64,000 bases of DNA from Liquidambar formosana (GCA_039720395.1 CM077823.1:33934371-33998370); one strand, 5' to 3'; counted from the stretch's first letter, positions 49,254 to 62,279 are shown. Notes: generated by a model not told the origin, from the letters alone. Program-made: numbers and translations.

Positions 49254-49646
49254 AACTTGTGGTCTTAAACAATGAAAAAATATGTGAAAGAAATCTTGAT
49301 TTCATGGAGGACGTGTAATTACAAGTAGAGTGAAAATAATTTAGGGGAGAGACGAGTGAGTTTTGAATTTTCATCACAATAGGCTTACATCAAGTGCAGT
49401 GTTGTGCTTTTCTCCTTTTGTATTTTGCCCTCGAGGAGTAAAATCGATTTTTCGACTATATCATGTAGAAAATGTATTTTAGTAAATCAATTAAAATGGA
49501 GTTATTGGCTTTTCGGCTAAGACAATAATTTTGAAATATCTCAAAATAAAAAAGAAAACAATGAGGGAGAGAGTATATTTTTATTATTCGGATTGACTAG
49601 GCACAGATTAAGCCCAAACTCAAGCTTAAGTGTTTCCTAGGGTCTA

Positions 49647-50050
49647 GCTATTGCCACCCCCAATTTTATATGCAACCCCCCTTCCCCTCACTTATTTTAG
49701 TTTTTAAAGGTTTCATGAAAAAAATTAAATCTTTTATATGAAAACAGTTTGTGTTGTCCATTAGAAAACATCATTTTGAATAACTTCGCAAAAGAAAGAT
49801 TTTCCAAAATTTGTTTTATAGGTGGACTTTTTCGTAAAAAATGAAACAAATACCGTAATACGTCAAAAAATCCACTTAAACGATAAATTTTGAAAAAACC
49901 TTTTTCTACATAGTTGTTTAAGATGATGTTTTCTAGTGGGACTATAGGATCAATTTCATAAAAACATTTTATATTTTTTATAAAACTTTGCAAACTTAAG
50001 GTAAGTAGGGGGTGCAAATAAAATTGAGGGGCCTTTTCTATGCTCGACTT
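49647..50050. mobile_element. Foldback MITE, copy 2 of the MULE-type family
   Basis: Outer text CTATTGCCACCCCCAATTTT on the left pairs with the complement of AAAATTGAGGGGCC on the right. Inner text TTAGAAAACATCATTTTGAA pairs with the complement of AAGATGATGTTTTCTAGTGG. Ends are approximate and no target duplication is clear. Confidence 0.65.
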
Positions 50051-50368
50051 GGACAAAGCTTAGATGATCCTCAGCCCAAAAGCTTGCCAGCAGGCCTAGC
50101 AGGAAGGAATTGACCTTACCCAGCCCAACTTTTTCTCTACTCTTGCCGGAAAATGTTCTACAAACTTCCAGGTCTGCCACGATTAAGCTTCAATCTTATG
50201 ACACTAAATTAAGTACAATTTGCATACAAATATCCAATGAGGGCACCCTGTGATTCTGTGAAGTGGGGAACTAAAATGACTACCAAGTTCTTTTTTTGGC
50301 ATTATATTGAGAAATGGTTATACAGAGGGTAATTCCCAAAAAAAAAAGGAAAAAAGAATTGAGTTAGT

Positions 50369-50411
50369 GGGAGCACATGCCCCCGAGGCCCCCACCCTGG
50401 CTCCGCCACTG
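50369..50411. mobile_element. Solo hAT-type terminus
   Basis: On the minus strand it begins CAGTGGCGGAGCCAGGGTGG, a terminus frequent on plant hAT-type elements. The partner end was not found. Confidence 0.5.
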
Positions 50412-50886
50412 ATATGATTAGAGAGGTTCATTGGGCTGTATATGTAAATTGATGTCCTTAACTTAAAACGATATGTTTTAAAGCCATGAGATGTAATCCA
50501 AAGCAAACAATATCAATCAAGAAATCCTTATGTCTCGTTTGTTTGGCCAGAATCGGAATGCAATAGAATGAAATTTCAATAGTAAGATTCCACGATGAGA
50601 GAGAAGAGAGCATTATATTGATCTATTCCATTCTGATTTCCCTGGCCAAAAAAAACGAGGTTAGGGTTGATTTTTGCTTGTTGGTCGTATGCCTTGGGAG
50701 ATGACAATTCTGTATAGTTGTAATGTTTTGATAGATTGACCCACCTCATTAGTGAGGTCGAAGTTTGGCCCATATGGTTTTTCGTGGGAGGCTTATTAGC
50801 CCTACCCTAAAGCCTTAAGCAGACATCGGATGCCTGGGCAGGGTTGTAAGCCAAGCCCAATTTCCCCCAACCACCCAGGCAGAGAA

Positions 50887-51279
50887 GAGAACGGCTATTG
50901 CAAACCCCCATTCTCCTATCCCTTTCCTTTTGATTTTTAAGATTTCATGAAAAATATAAAATGTTTTTGCAAAAACCAATCGCTTGGTCCACTAGAAAAC
51001 ATCATTTTGAACAACTTTACAAAAGAAATTTTTTCCAAAATCTATCGTTTAGGTAGACTTTTTGGCAAAAAATGAAATAAATGCTATAAATGACTAAAAA
51101 GTATATTTAAACGATAGATTTAGGAAAAACTTTCTTCTACGAAGTTGTTCAAAATGATATTTTCTAGTGGACATTGTATCCGGTTTTCATAAAAACTTTT
51201 AATATTTTGCATAAAACCTTAAAAACCTAAAGGATGAGGGGTGGGGTAATAAGAATGGGGGGTTGCAATAGCCGTTCTT
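50887..51279. mobile_element. Foldback MULE-MITE, copy 3, with perfect 9-bp target duplication
   Basis: The left end GAGAACGGCTATTGCAAACC and the reverse complement of the right end AAGAACGGCTATTGCAACCC form long inverted repeats that continue inward through CATCATTTTGAACAACTT-type blocks. GGCAGAGAA flanks it exactly at 50878-50886 and 51280-51288. The 393-base element defines the family boundaries used for the copies at 40810 and 49647. Confidence 0.85.
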
Positions 51280-51953
51280 GGCAGAGAAATGATCAAGAGC
51301 TGCCTCAGTGGCAATGTTAAGGAAGAGTCCAGCCCTATTGGCCCTTGGTATTGGGCTTGAGGCAGCTGAGTAAATGCCTCATTCAAAATCCTTCTATAAA
51401 TTATTTTCGGGATGTCTTGGACCTGGTCAATCTCGTGTGTGTGTATATGTGATATGTAATATCTAAGATATAAAACTCGATCACATGGGTGATGATCCTT
51501 TTTTTTTAATATTTTTTGGGTAACAAAATAAAATATAGAAACCAAGAACATCATTTAGAATGAACTGTTGCATGCAAAGAAAGATTTTACAAAAAACAAA
51601 AACATATGTTGCAAAAAAAAAAAAAAAAAAAAAAACTTGTTTTTAATCAATAACCCATTAATTTTATAAAATACTTGTTTTTGAACTTTTTACTTGGTTT
51701 AGCCAAAAAATGAAAATGTTATGTTTTTGTTCCCTATTTTTTTTTTCCTAATAATGTGACTACTTACATGGCATGATGTGGGAACTTATGTGATATGCAT
51801 TTAAAAAAAGATTCATGTGGAATTGCTGTCAATTAAGAGATGAATAGCTTCAGTCAAACAACAACAACCCAAAAGCCAATAGGCATAGTGGTGAGGGATG
51901 GTGGAAAAAAATGGTAGGATTACAATAAGTTAGGAGTCCGATTCCCTCCAATT

Positions 51954-51984
<31 letters not shown>

Positions 51985-54500
51985 CAAAACAAAACAAAAC
52001 AACAACAACAACCGCCCAAAAAAAAAAAAAAAGTAGGGGAGAGGGGATGAGATTCCGATACCGAACAAATCAAACCTCTCATGATTGCATGAAACATGGA
52101 TTGGTCAAAATACCCAAGAACTCATCATTGTTTGAAAGAATATTGATTGGGGTAGCATATACAGAGATAATTGAACAATCCCTTTCAAAAGTTTAAGCCA
52201 AACATTAATTGTTGGGTCCCAAATTGCGTAAATCATGCGGCATTTCTCCAAGAAAATGTGTTCCCCATTTTGTTCTTGTGACCAACAAAAATTAGAGCTT
52301 TGGAACACAAAGTTGGGGCGGGGCATGCATGTGAAGCACTAGTGGCCATCACAAAAGGGCATAAGATCGAAGAAAACCAAGCCATGTGATTCCATTGAAA
52401 ATAACCCTCGCCATGTGACTATCACCACTTCTCCATTTTAACTCACATACCCTCTTTTCCAATTTGGGGTGGGACCTTGTGTCCTAGCTTCTTGTTAACA
52501 TGCTATTATTCATGGATAGACCCTCCCTTAATGCATGCGTAGCTGGATGCCTTTTGGGCAGTCCAAAGTCAAAGGAAATTGCACCAACTATCAACCATCC
52601 AACCTAATATGATGTCCTCTTCAGGGCCAAACTTACATCATATATCATGTCAAAAAGTGAAATTGGGTGATAATTTCACTGTAGTGCTTCCTCCTTTAGT
52701 CCCCACAACTTGATAAAGAGCAGCCAAGGATGTGATTTTGGCATCTTTTGGCTTCTTAAATGGCTTACTAAGAAATATTCTCAAGAAGAAAGGGGTGCAA
52801 GGATAAATTTGAGGCTTAATGGTACAACTTATCATGCATGATTGATGGAATCCACCATTTGAATTATTGAGATGTGCACTAGCTCTAATACATCTACTAG
52901 AAAGAATCCTCTCTTTCAAGTATGGTTGGGGACCAAACATTCCTTTTTAATGTGTTGAGAAACCAAACATTATCATCTTTCTTCCTTTTTCTTTTCATCG
53001 CAAGCGAATATGTTAATCACTTAATCCATTTATTTAAACTTATAATAGCAACGGTACTAAAGTTGGAAGAGCCAGTGAAAAATTTCCCAAACCAACAACA
53101 TAAGATAAAAATATAATACAAAACAAAGATGTCAACCTTCTATTTTTATCTAATAGTCAAAATATAATTAGACTTAAAAAACAGGGTATCCAACATTTTA
53201 ACCGTCGGATAAAAAATAAAGGGTTGAGATTAAAATTTCTTACTTAACTTACTTTTAAAAAATAAAAAGTAAAAAGAAGGAGAGAGAGAGAACCCTTAAG
53301 ATACCCTGACCATATATATATATATATATATATATTTGTTTGGGGTTTAGGAGAGTCCAGGGGATTATGATTGTCTCTTTAATAGAATGGTCTAGGGATG
53401 GAACTGGGGTACTTTGTCATGATGGACTATGATGACAGATGGATTCTTGCAAGTAGTTGTTTATATATGCTATTTTTCCTTCTAGATTTGGGGGATTTGT
53501 GAATTTTTGTTCAAAGTTTGTGGCACAAATGGACTTCCCACAAACTTTCATGAGTCAAACTTAGTAAAGCTAAAAAAAAAACAATTTGGGTCAAATACAA
53601 TAGCGCACAGTTTCCACAAACCAAGCCTGCCCCAAGAACCAACTCAAGCTTTGATTGAAGCTTCAATTCAGCCAAACTTAAACATCCCAACACGTCACGC
53701 AACTTAGCTCAGCTCATTTACGTCTCCGTCTCAATTTTAGGTAAGGGGTAGAACTCAGGAGACCCATGTCTGACTTCCCAATCATTTTTATAATGTTGGC
53801 TTTATGATTCAAATTTTAATCAAAATTTTAATCCATTTCCAAGCCTAATCTTGTCGAATGTGCACCAATCGATTTAGTTAGCTTGATATAAAACATTAGC
53901 ATTGTGTAAGAAATTCTAATTAATTAAGGAAATGCATATTCACCATCTCCTTCTAATTACCAAATTTGACCATAAACACTTATCCAAAGCCAAGTAGTTG
54001 TGAATTATGTTTTCATTAGTCATGGATTTGCCGACAATGTTTCTTTTTTTTTTCTTTTTTTCATTATTTTTTAAGAGTGTTAGACAAGAATGACATTTTA
54101 CTCTCCGACTTGAATGGCATATTCGATTGTTTTATAACTTAAGTGCATGTTTAAGGAAATTTAGGAAAAATTAATGGGAGAGATTATGAACCAAATTAGG
54201 ACAAAAACCGTAAACTAATCGCAATTATTAAGTCACTAATGGCCCCCACAATTAAAAACATACTGCAAGAAAAACCAAGGGAAGATCTATCTTTTCACCT
54301 GCCTTTTCAACTTTTTCTTAAAGACTTTCCAACAAAAATTCTTACATACAAAAATACATACACAGAAATACAAATTTCTCTATGTACCAAATCTAAGAAC
54401 CTCAAATTTTCTCCCCTTTTCTTCTTTTTATCCCTTTTTTTTTTTTCCCCTGAAATTAGAAGAACAGAGATTGGCTCACCCAAAAAAAAAAAAAAAAAAT

Positions 54501-55745
54501 TCAGAACGGAACGACGTCGCTGCATGCAAAATCATCGGAATTTCCGATAGAATCTTCGGGCCACGAATCACGTAACAGCTTCAACAGCAGCTGCGCCTTG
54601 CGCTTCGCTCGGTCCGTACAGCTCTGTACCAGCAGCAACAGCTGCGTCAACACGCCCGCCGCCACCGCGTCTCTCTGCAGCTGCTCCGACGCCGAGCAGA
54701 GCGATAATAGAGCTCCGGCAGCATACTCTGTTGCCCGGTCGGAGATTTTTAATATAATTTTGACGAGCAGAGGGACGGTGAGCGCGTGCGCCGCGAAAGC
54801 TGCGCACCCTGCTTGAACCCGGCAGAGCAGCTCTATGGTTGCTAGAGCTCGCTCCGCGTCGCATTTCTCGAAATCGGGTAATCGGTCGATGAGCGCGTCC
54901 ACTGCTCCGGCGGAGACTGCCCTGTGCCGGTTCTGCTTGATGAGGCAGAGGGCGAATAAGGCTTTGATGCCGACCTTGAGAGCGCGAGGGTACGCAATGG
55001 GATTCTTGAGAATTGCGACGATTCCTTCGAAGATTTCGTCCGCATTGCTGATCTGAGTTCGTAGTTCCGGCGATCTCGTTCCGACGACGACGATCTCGAT
55101 CAGCGCCGCCGCGTTGACTCGTACTTCGATGGAGGAATGGAAAAGGAGGTGAGCCAAGTACGCAACTCGTTCCGGTTCTGACGACACGGACAAGCACTCC
55201 GACTCGGAGAGGGGAAACATGACCAAAAGTGCGAGCGACTCGTGAGTCAACTCGGACGATTCCGAATCCGTGTCGCGAAACACGATCGACAGTAGAATTT
55301 CCCGGGCGTTATGATTGGAAATGACTAACCGGTTCTTGTCCGAGTCACGGGCAAGTCCTCTGAGCCGACGAACGGCGGCGAGGCGAGACTGCGGCAAGTT
55401 CGAACCCGACGACGCCTGACCCAACAACGACCGGACCAAAACCGGGTCTGCGGGCTGCTTCGGGGTGGGTATCCGCTCGACGCCGAACGACCTGTTCGCG
55501 ACGCACCAGTCTTGGATGAGCCGGCGGAGAGTATGGTTCGGTATGAGCGTGAAATCGGTGAGCGGCGCTCGCGTGACGGGGCAGGTGGTGTTGCCGGTGG
55601 CGACCCACGACTCGATGCTTGCCCGGTCGTAGGTCTGACCCGTGCTCACCGTCACAGGGTCACACATCAGCTCCAGCGAGATCGGACACCTGAAATGGTA
55701 CGGGATCTGAACCCCGATATCCAACGGCTCTAAACTCCCCGGCAT
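54501..55745 (-). CDS. U-box/ARM E3 ubiquitin ligase, PUB25/PUB26-like
   Basis: A single exon of 414 codons plus TGA. I take the ATG at 55745 (MPGSLEPLDIGVQIPYHFRC); the frame stays open upstream to a GTG at 55823, but the family begins at MP-x-EPLD. The U-box spans about residues 14-88 (HFRCPISLELMCDPVTVSTG through NHTLRRLIQDWC). Armadillo-like helical repeats fill about 130-400. Arabidopsis PUB25/PUB26 ubiquitinate the immune kinase BIK1 and the cold regulator MYB15; a similar role here is inference. The coding sequence is GC-rich in AT-rich surroundings, and no interruption is visible. Which of the PUB22-26 relatives it represents needs a tree. Confidence 0.93.
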   Translation of the reverse strand: MPGSLEPLDIGVQIPYHFRCPISLELMCDPVTVSTGQTYDRASIESWVATGNTTCPVTRAPLTDFTLIPNHTLRRLIQDWCVANRSFGVERIPTPKQPADPVLVRSLLGQASSGSNLPQSRLAAVRRLRGLARDSDKNRLVISNHNAREILLSIVFRDTDSESSELTHESLALLVMFPLSESECLSVSSEPERVAYLAHLLFHSSIEVRVNAAALIEIVVVGTRSPELRTQISNADEIFEGIVAILKNPIAYPRALKVGIKALFALCLIKQNRHRAVSAGAVDALIDRLPDFEKCDAERALATIELLCRVQAGCAAFAAHALTVPLLVKIILKISDRATEYAAGALLSLCSASEQLQRDAVAAGVLTQLLLLVQSCTDRAKRKAQLLLKLLRDSWPEDSIGNSDDFACSDVVPF

Positions 55746-55875
55746 TCTGTTTCTCTCTCTACAAATATATCTATCCTCTCTCGCTCCCTCTATATGTATA
55801 TGTGGGTGTTTGTTTTCTCTCACTATATATGTATATGTCTTACTCTCTCTCTCTCTCTAAAAAAATATAAAAAGG
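55746..55875 (-). promoter_or_regulatory. Leader/core promoter of the U-box ligase gene
   Basis: On the minus strand two TATA-like stretches precede the ATG: TATATAGTGAG near 55824-55830 and TTTTTATATTTTTTTAGAGA near 55854-55873, separated by a GA run. The first is about 80 bases from the ATG. I cannot choose between them. Confidence 0.4.
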
Positions 55876-58809
55876 AGAAGTACTAAATCACAGAGGGGTG
55901 TCTGCAAATTCTGTTTCAGTTTCTTCCGCTTTGCTTTCTTCTTATACGGTTTTGAGAAAATCAGAGGGACATACCAACAATCCGTAGGACTGGGTTTATC
56001 TGACTTCCATCTCTTTCTCCCACACGTGTGTCTTTTAGTAATGAAAAGTGAAAACCCTAACCCTAGTTGAGGGGAAGAAGGGTTGGGTCAAATGTATGGT
56101 GGAAGACTGGTTTAGGAATTGGAGTGGGTCCCACTTTGGGAGGCTAAAAAATCTTACTCCTGTTTACATCAAATAGCTATTTAATGTGACTGATTGTTTA
56201 TTTACTGTTATGAGGGTTTGATTAGGATAATTAATTTTTTCTCATTAGGGGGTGGTGGGTGGGTTTCTTTTTTTTTTTTTTTTTTTTTTTTTGCAATGGT
56301 ACCCTTCTGTTTTTTTTTTATTTTTATTTGGGTGTTTCTCTTTTTTTCATGGCTTTGTGTGCTTTTTGGTGGGCATGCTTTGTTTTGGCCTTTAAGGACA
56401 TAAAAGGTGAAAATTTATACTGTTGCATGTGGATGATAAGATGGAGGGTTGAATTCTACCTTGTGATAAAAGAAGAGGAATCAATGAAGTACTAATCTCA
56501 AACATTTAAAAGTAACAATCCTTTTTAACTTTTTGGTCAAAATACGAGTTGTAAAGAGTGTTTATATCATTACAAGGTGAAGGATTTTGATTGTACTATC
56601 TAAAGTGGAAAGATTGGAAGTCTTCTTTTTCTTTTTTTTTTACTTTTTATTTCTTTTTTTTTTTTTACATAATTCGAACAAAACTCTTATTACTTTCTCT
56701 GAATTAATTAAGCTAAATTCGAACTGGGGTATCAAGTCTTGAGAAATTGGTCTTTTAACTTTACCCAAATGGGTTTTTTTTTTCTTTTTTTTTTTTTTTT
56801 TTCTAAATCCCAATCCAATCTAAACACTAATATAAAAATGCATGATCCTTACTTAATAATCTGATTAAGCCACATCAACCAAAATTGAGCAATTCTAAAT
56901 CAAAACACCAAGTTGCCTTTTGAATTAGAACTAAAACCCTAATCTTATTTTTAGATTATCGTATGCAGCATCTAAGGAAAGATTATTAACCCTATATTCC
57001 AACAAAAGTGCAAGTTACGATTACTAGAATGTTGATGAGTTAGCAGTTTTGTTTGCAAAATTTTAACAAAGACTAACTACTTAAAATTGCTAAAGCATCA
57101 AAGGACAAGAGAATTCAGAGGACTCATAGTCTAAAAAATGAAACTTATCACTTTTACAATGTAGGGCATGTCAATTGGTGTCTGGCCACAAAAAGTAGTA
57201 AAAACTCGAACTTAAGACTTCCTTTTTTTGTTCTTTTTTTTTATTTATTATAATGTAGGACACACAAATTGTCAATATTTTAATTTTTGCAACTATAATG
57301 TGATATAGGTTTATTTGAGAGGACTAATTGTGCAAATCCCATAATTAGGTATTCAATTATTGAAGACAAAGACACTAATTTACTAAATTTGTAAGTAGGG
57401 ATATTGACAAAATTGACTAGAAAGTGAGAAATTTCGAGGCAAGCTAGAGGGGATAGGGGATAGGGGAGGGGGGGGGGGGGGGGGGGGGGCACAAGCAAGC
57501 AAAAGTGAATAACCTTCACAATCAAACAATGGAAAAAACCAGAATATGCATAAAACCAAGGGGGGTGAATTTAAATATAATATAAATATATGAAACCAAA
57601 CAAAAACACAGTAGCAGTACCATAAACTAATAATTGGAGTAATTAGGTGGGTTTGAAACGTCCTGAGGCTTAACAGATGTGGCAGTCAAAGGTCAAAGGT
57701 GGAAGAAATGAGGAATGTGCGGGGTCCAGGTTGTCTCTCCCCACCCCCACCTCTTTATTCGTGAACCCAAAAATAAAAAAATAAAAAAACCTTTTTTCGT
57801 TGGGATAACATTAAACACTTTAAAGAGGTTGGTTTACTCACAAGTGAGCCCCCATAAGTGGATGATGTTGATTAAGTGGGTCCCATATTCATCCATAACC
57901 AAACACCTTTGTAGATCTACCACACACCTTGAGAATCTCTCACATGCAACCTTAGAGAGAGAGAGAGAGAGGGGGTATTTATGTAAATTTCGGTGTCTTA
58001 TCTTCTCGATTTATAATCTACGTGTGTTCTTTTAATTCAGTTCTTTATTTTTTGATCTAATAGTTTGAATTCTAAATACCAAGGAGCTTGCTTTCTAAGA
58101 CTCCTTTTATTGTGGTTAATATTATTTATTTATTTTATAAATGAAAGCATTAAATTATGTATGTATCTCATACGGAGTATAGTAATATATATATATAGAG
58201 AGAGAGAAATAAATAAGATGGTAATATGAAGGAAAGTGTTCAAATTTGACTCGAAAAGTTGAAATCAATTTAATTAGATGCTTACTTGAAGTTGCTTGTA
58301 AGATTAATCAAAATTAAATTATTTTTTGGCCTAATAATTTAAGAACCAAAGTTCCAATAATTAAAGTATTGATCAAATTAATTTAAATACTAAACCAATT
58401 CGATAAAAGACTCGTTCAAACTTATTTGTAAGACAGTAAACTGAAAATTTATTTTCGAACTCATTAATTTACCAAATCCTAATTTATCAAACCAAGTCTT
58501 AGCAATTTAGTACTCGACACAACTCGGTTTAATTAGAAGCTTACATGTATATAATGAGATTCGATGGACATGCGTTTTATAAATAATTCAACACATGAGT
58601 TGATTTGTCAAATAATAGGTGGAACTTAATTACCTTGAGTTTTCTTAAAAACCATTAAATTCTGTAAACCTAACAATTCTGAAATGCTATAAAAATTGCA
58701 TTACCTAATCCGAATGATATAAAATAAAAGAAACACATTAACAATTTAGTCACCTACTGATTAGAGAACCAATGAGACCAAATTTAATCAAAAAAAGAAA
58801 AAAAAACCA

Positions 58810-59220
58810 CGTTGAGAGAGAGAGACAGAGAGAGAGGAGGAGAGAGAGGGAATAAGAGAGGAAGGAGGCAGTGTCATTTAGCGGCGCACACACGCGTGCG
58901 GGGTGGGGGGACAGTGCGCCCCACGAGCCACGCCTATTGGAAAATGTTGTCTCTGGTCAACCGGGCAAGCTTGCCTCTACAGCCTAACACCTTTGCCTCC
59001 CCAATGCACGTGCTCATTCCCCCCCTCCTCCTTCGCACGTGTTCCCCCAGCTCACCCTAGTTTTGACCCTTTGTTTTCTTCTCCGGTGCCTCAGTACGGA
59101 AATTCCCAGCTTTTCTCAATTTTATCCGCTGGGTTGCTGCACCACAGTAGCCCACCAATGGACATTTGCCATATCAAACTTGTTTTTGGGGGGGGGGGGG
59201 GTTCAGGGTTCACAAAATGA
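58810..59220. other. GC-rich island with GA microsatellite
   Basis: A GA-rich run (58814-58860) leads into text such as GCGGCGCACACACGCGTGCG and several CACGTG/GCACGTG-like sites (near 59005 and 59035), then T5/G14 at 59183-59201. It stands out from the AT-rich flanks. It could be a promoter, a gene fragment or part of an unrecognised element. Confidence 0.4.
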
Positions 59221-60123
59221 TCATCCTTCCATTTTGATTCTAATCAAATTGTTTCAATGGAACAACAAAAGCATTGCCACTTTAGAAAAATGCATAGTTT
59301 TGTGTGAAATGTCAAATCCAGAACCTTTCGTATTTTTTAACACGGCGTAACGTTTTCTAACCCTATAGCTTTTGTGTATAAATTTTAAACGATTTTTAAT
59401 TAAAAGTATGCTCCTTTCTCCACTTCATTTTCATTCAAATTTGTATGAGTACCTTTATATCGTGCAGGTCGTATCGGTAGTTTTTATGGTTGATAAACAA
59501 TTGACTTGATAGTGGCATTAGAACGCGAAGGATATATTATATAAATAATAATATGCATATAAAAGCGAAAGTGAACCACCGTTTATCTCCTTTTATTTCA
59601 AATCAAAATATAAATAGCAACGTCTTAATGACTTTAAAAGTGCCTTTGCCATGCCACTTAATCGATTCGGTCCTCTAGTTATAAGTTATTTTCAAATCGA
59701 ACCGGATTCAAAGAATGTTATAAAATACAAACCTTTAGCAAGAAAGTATTAACCATTTTTTAATTTCCTTTTTGAGTATCAATTTCAACAATGTGTAAAG
59801 TTGCTATAGATTTTTTAGGTTTAATTAGAGCAATAGATATAATACTCTATTTGATTGGTGAAGTTCAAAAGGAAAAGAAGATGCCAAAAGGTATTGCAAG
59901 CTTTTCCTTTCTTTCTCTTTTCTTCTTTTTTTTTTTTCTTTTTTTTCCTTTTTGTTCCTTTTCAACAGAAAAAAGTTTGTATGTCGAACTTTTAGACAAT
60001 TTTTCATTCTCTATTGATTCGGCATGGATCATGTCTTGTCTATGTTTTGGGTGTAACTCATCTACGATGATAAAGTTTTAGCATAACTTATACACTAGAT
60101 TATTGTCCTTTTCCATTCAATTA

Positions 60124-60367
60124 CTCTCTCCGTCTAGTAATTTTTACTATTTTTTGTGTCAAAATGTTTGTTCATATAAATTTTTTCAAATTTTCCTACA
60201 CTACCTTTTGTTATTTCAATAATTACTTTCGATGTAAAACCAAATACCAAGTAGGGGGGGTATTTTTGAAAATATGGAATTTAATAAATGACAAGGCAAT
60301 GTAATGATGTTTTTTCTTAAACTGCATATTTTGTCAAATTTAGATTATCCTTGTAGGATGGAGAGAG
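60124..60367. mobile_element. Stowaway-like MITE, 244 bp
   Basis: TA then CTCTCTCCGTCTAGTAATTT on the left. The right end in reverse complement reads CTCTCTCCATCCTACAAGGA next to a TA. TA duplication and CTC-type ends fit Tc1/mariner-derived MITEs. Confidence 0.7.
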
Positions 60368-60721
60368 TATAATTTATTGAACAATTATTTTATTATTAGT
60401 GGACTAGTAGAATTGAATGAAAACAAATACCCCTATCAGATTTCGGATCCAAATTTAAGGTTCGATATCCAAATGCTTTACTTATAGCATCTTAAAAAAA
60501 TAAATAAATCAACTTAATTAAATAATTTTACAATTTCCTTTTAACATCCTCCATTTTCTACACAATCAGCCCACTCATTTCTCCATGGTGGATGAGTTGA
60601 AGGAATGGCTTGTTCTCAACCTCCACAAATCTACTTTATGAGGTTAGGAATTATTCTATAACTAGTTTATAACCCGTGCGTTAAGATTTGTAAAAATAAA
60701 TATTGTGAAAAATATAAATTA

Positions 60722-60760
<39 letters not shown>

Positions 60761-61276
60761 TGTCAAATGACAAAAAACCGCGGCTCAGGAATCATAGGTA
60801 TCGAGTTCATGTCTTCGCTCTCTCGCTATTAAATGCATAGACTTGTGGGTGGTTTGTACATCATGGGGATTAGTTTGGGCCTAATAATTTGAGATACCCC
60901 TTGTTTGGCAAAAATATATTTGCACAATTTTTTAAGCATTTTTATAATTTTCTAAGTAATTTGATATGTTAATACATATTCCGATGTGTCGAAATTTTTT
61001 TTTTTTAATCATTATTGTCTCTATTTGTCTCTCTTTCTTATTATAATTATTTATAGTTTTAGTTCTATACGTTCAATTTTTTAGAGAAAAGATGAGTTGT
61101 CTATAAAGAAAACAAAAAAAATATGGTATAATCTATTAAGTTTGGGTTGAACATTGTACAATGTAGGTTTTCTGATTCTCCCACATAAAAACAAAGAGAT
61201 ATGCAGTATACACTAAGCATTAAACTACCTATACCGCATGAAAAAGAGTAGTGAAAAGCAAAAAAAAAGAAAAGTT

Positions 61277-61437
61277 AGAGAATTTACCTTTTAGTGATCA
61301 CTTCTCAACTTAATATCAAAAATAAAACATTAGTAGTCCTTTTGAAGCATGTATATAGTCCATTTATAGCAAGTTGGCAGAGAATATTATTTCTTTGGTA
61401 TTAAGTTGGATATTGTTCACTAAAAAGTAAATTCTCC
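61277..61437. mobile_element. Foldback MITE, 161 bp, first of a head-to-tail pair
   Basis: AGAGAATTTACCTTTTAGTGA on the left pairs with the complement of TCACTAAAAAGTAAATTCTC on the right. CAACTTAATATCAAA pairs farther in with TTTGGTATTAAGTTG. Confidence 0.65.
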
Positions 61438-61464
61438 AAAAGTCACTAAAAGTAACTTCCTTTT

Positions 61465-61625
61465 GGAGAAAATTACTTTTTAGTGACTCTTTCGCAACTT
61501 AATACGAAACAAAGAAAATTGATAGTTATTTTGATGTAAGTATACAGTTAATTTGTAGCAAGTTGACAGATATTATCCCTTTTTTGGTATTAGATTGAAA
61601 AGTAGCCACTAAACTGTAATTTTTG
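61465..61625. mobile_element. Foldback MITE, 161 bp, second of the pair
   Basis: GGAGAAAATTACTTTTTAGT on the left pairs with the complement of CCACTAAACTGTAATTTTTG on the right, with the same inner CAACTTAATAC/TTGGTATTAGATTG pairing as the preceding element. Confidence 0.65.
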
Positions 61626-61718
61626 TCTTTTTTTCTAATTGTTCACAGATCATGTGATTTTAAAAAAGAAAAAAAAATTATAAATTAACATGTGACATCA
61701 AAAGGAGCCATTCGTCCG

Positions 61719-61721
<3 letters not shown>

Positions 61722-61754
<33 letters not shown>
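61722..61754. repeat. (TA)n microsatellite
   Basis: About 16 TA units. Confidence 0.9.
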
Positions 61755-61757
<3 letters not shown>

Positions 61758-62168
61758 TTATATAGATTTGTATCCTCCATACATTTATTTTCAAATATTT
61801 CTAAACCCACTAAGTGTAAAGGGACCAAGCCTAGTTGGATTGCGATTTGGCCTACGATATTATCCTGTGGTCCTATAATCAAATTATTGAACCTACTTTA
61901 CACGTGGGTTGTCTGGACATTGAACACGTGTATGCCTTGAACGTGATGCTGATGTGGTCCATAACTAATGTCCAATTTATTTTTCAACTATGACCTCCAT
62001 GTGTTTTTGAGCTCTCCACGTAGCTCGTTTGTTCCATCCAATGCTAAAAGACATTGTAAAAGTGTACGTGATATTGATTCATATTCAATACCACATGGAA
62101 ATGTTGATTTGATTTTCTAAGTGAGGTGTTCTATGGTGGACATTAATTGCACCATGGTTGATGGAACC

Positions 62169-62173
<5 letters not shown>

Positions 62174-62217
<44 letters not shown>
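62174..62217. repeat. (CT)n microsatellite
   Basis: About 22 CT units. Confidence 0.95.
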
Positions 62218-62279
62218 AATGATAATATTTTAGAGTTTGCGAAAGTCCAAGAAAAATAAGCACCAAAGATACCTTTATT

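Larger units (their letters stand above)
48271..54500. other. Intergenic, AT-rich, no gene recognised
   Basis: Two members of the foldback family (49647, 50887), a hAT-type end (50369), an AAAAT microsatellite (49220-49253), long A runs at 51614-51634 and 51958-51984, and a TA run near 53315-53334. No convincing ORF. Confidence 0.6.

Noticed and set aside
54568..55733. Long open frames overlapping the U-box gene in other frames and on the other strand
   Set aside because: They are by-products of the GC-rich coding sequence; only the PUB frame carries recognisable domains.
55746..55823. 26-codon N-terminal extension of the U-box ligase
   Set aside because: It would start at GTG, and the family begins at the MP-x-EPLD motif coded from 55745.
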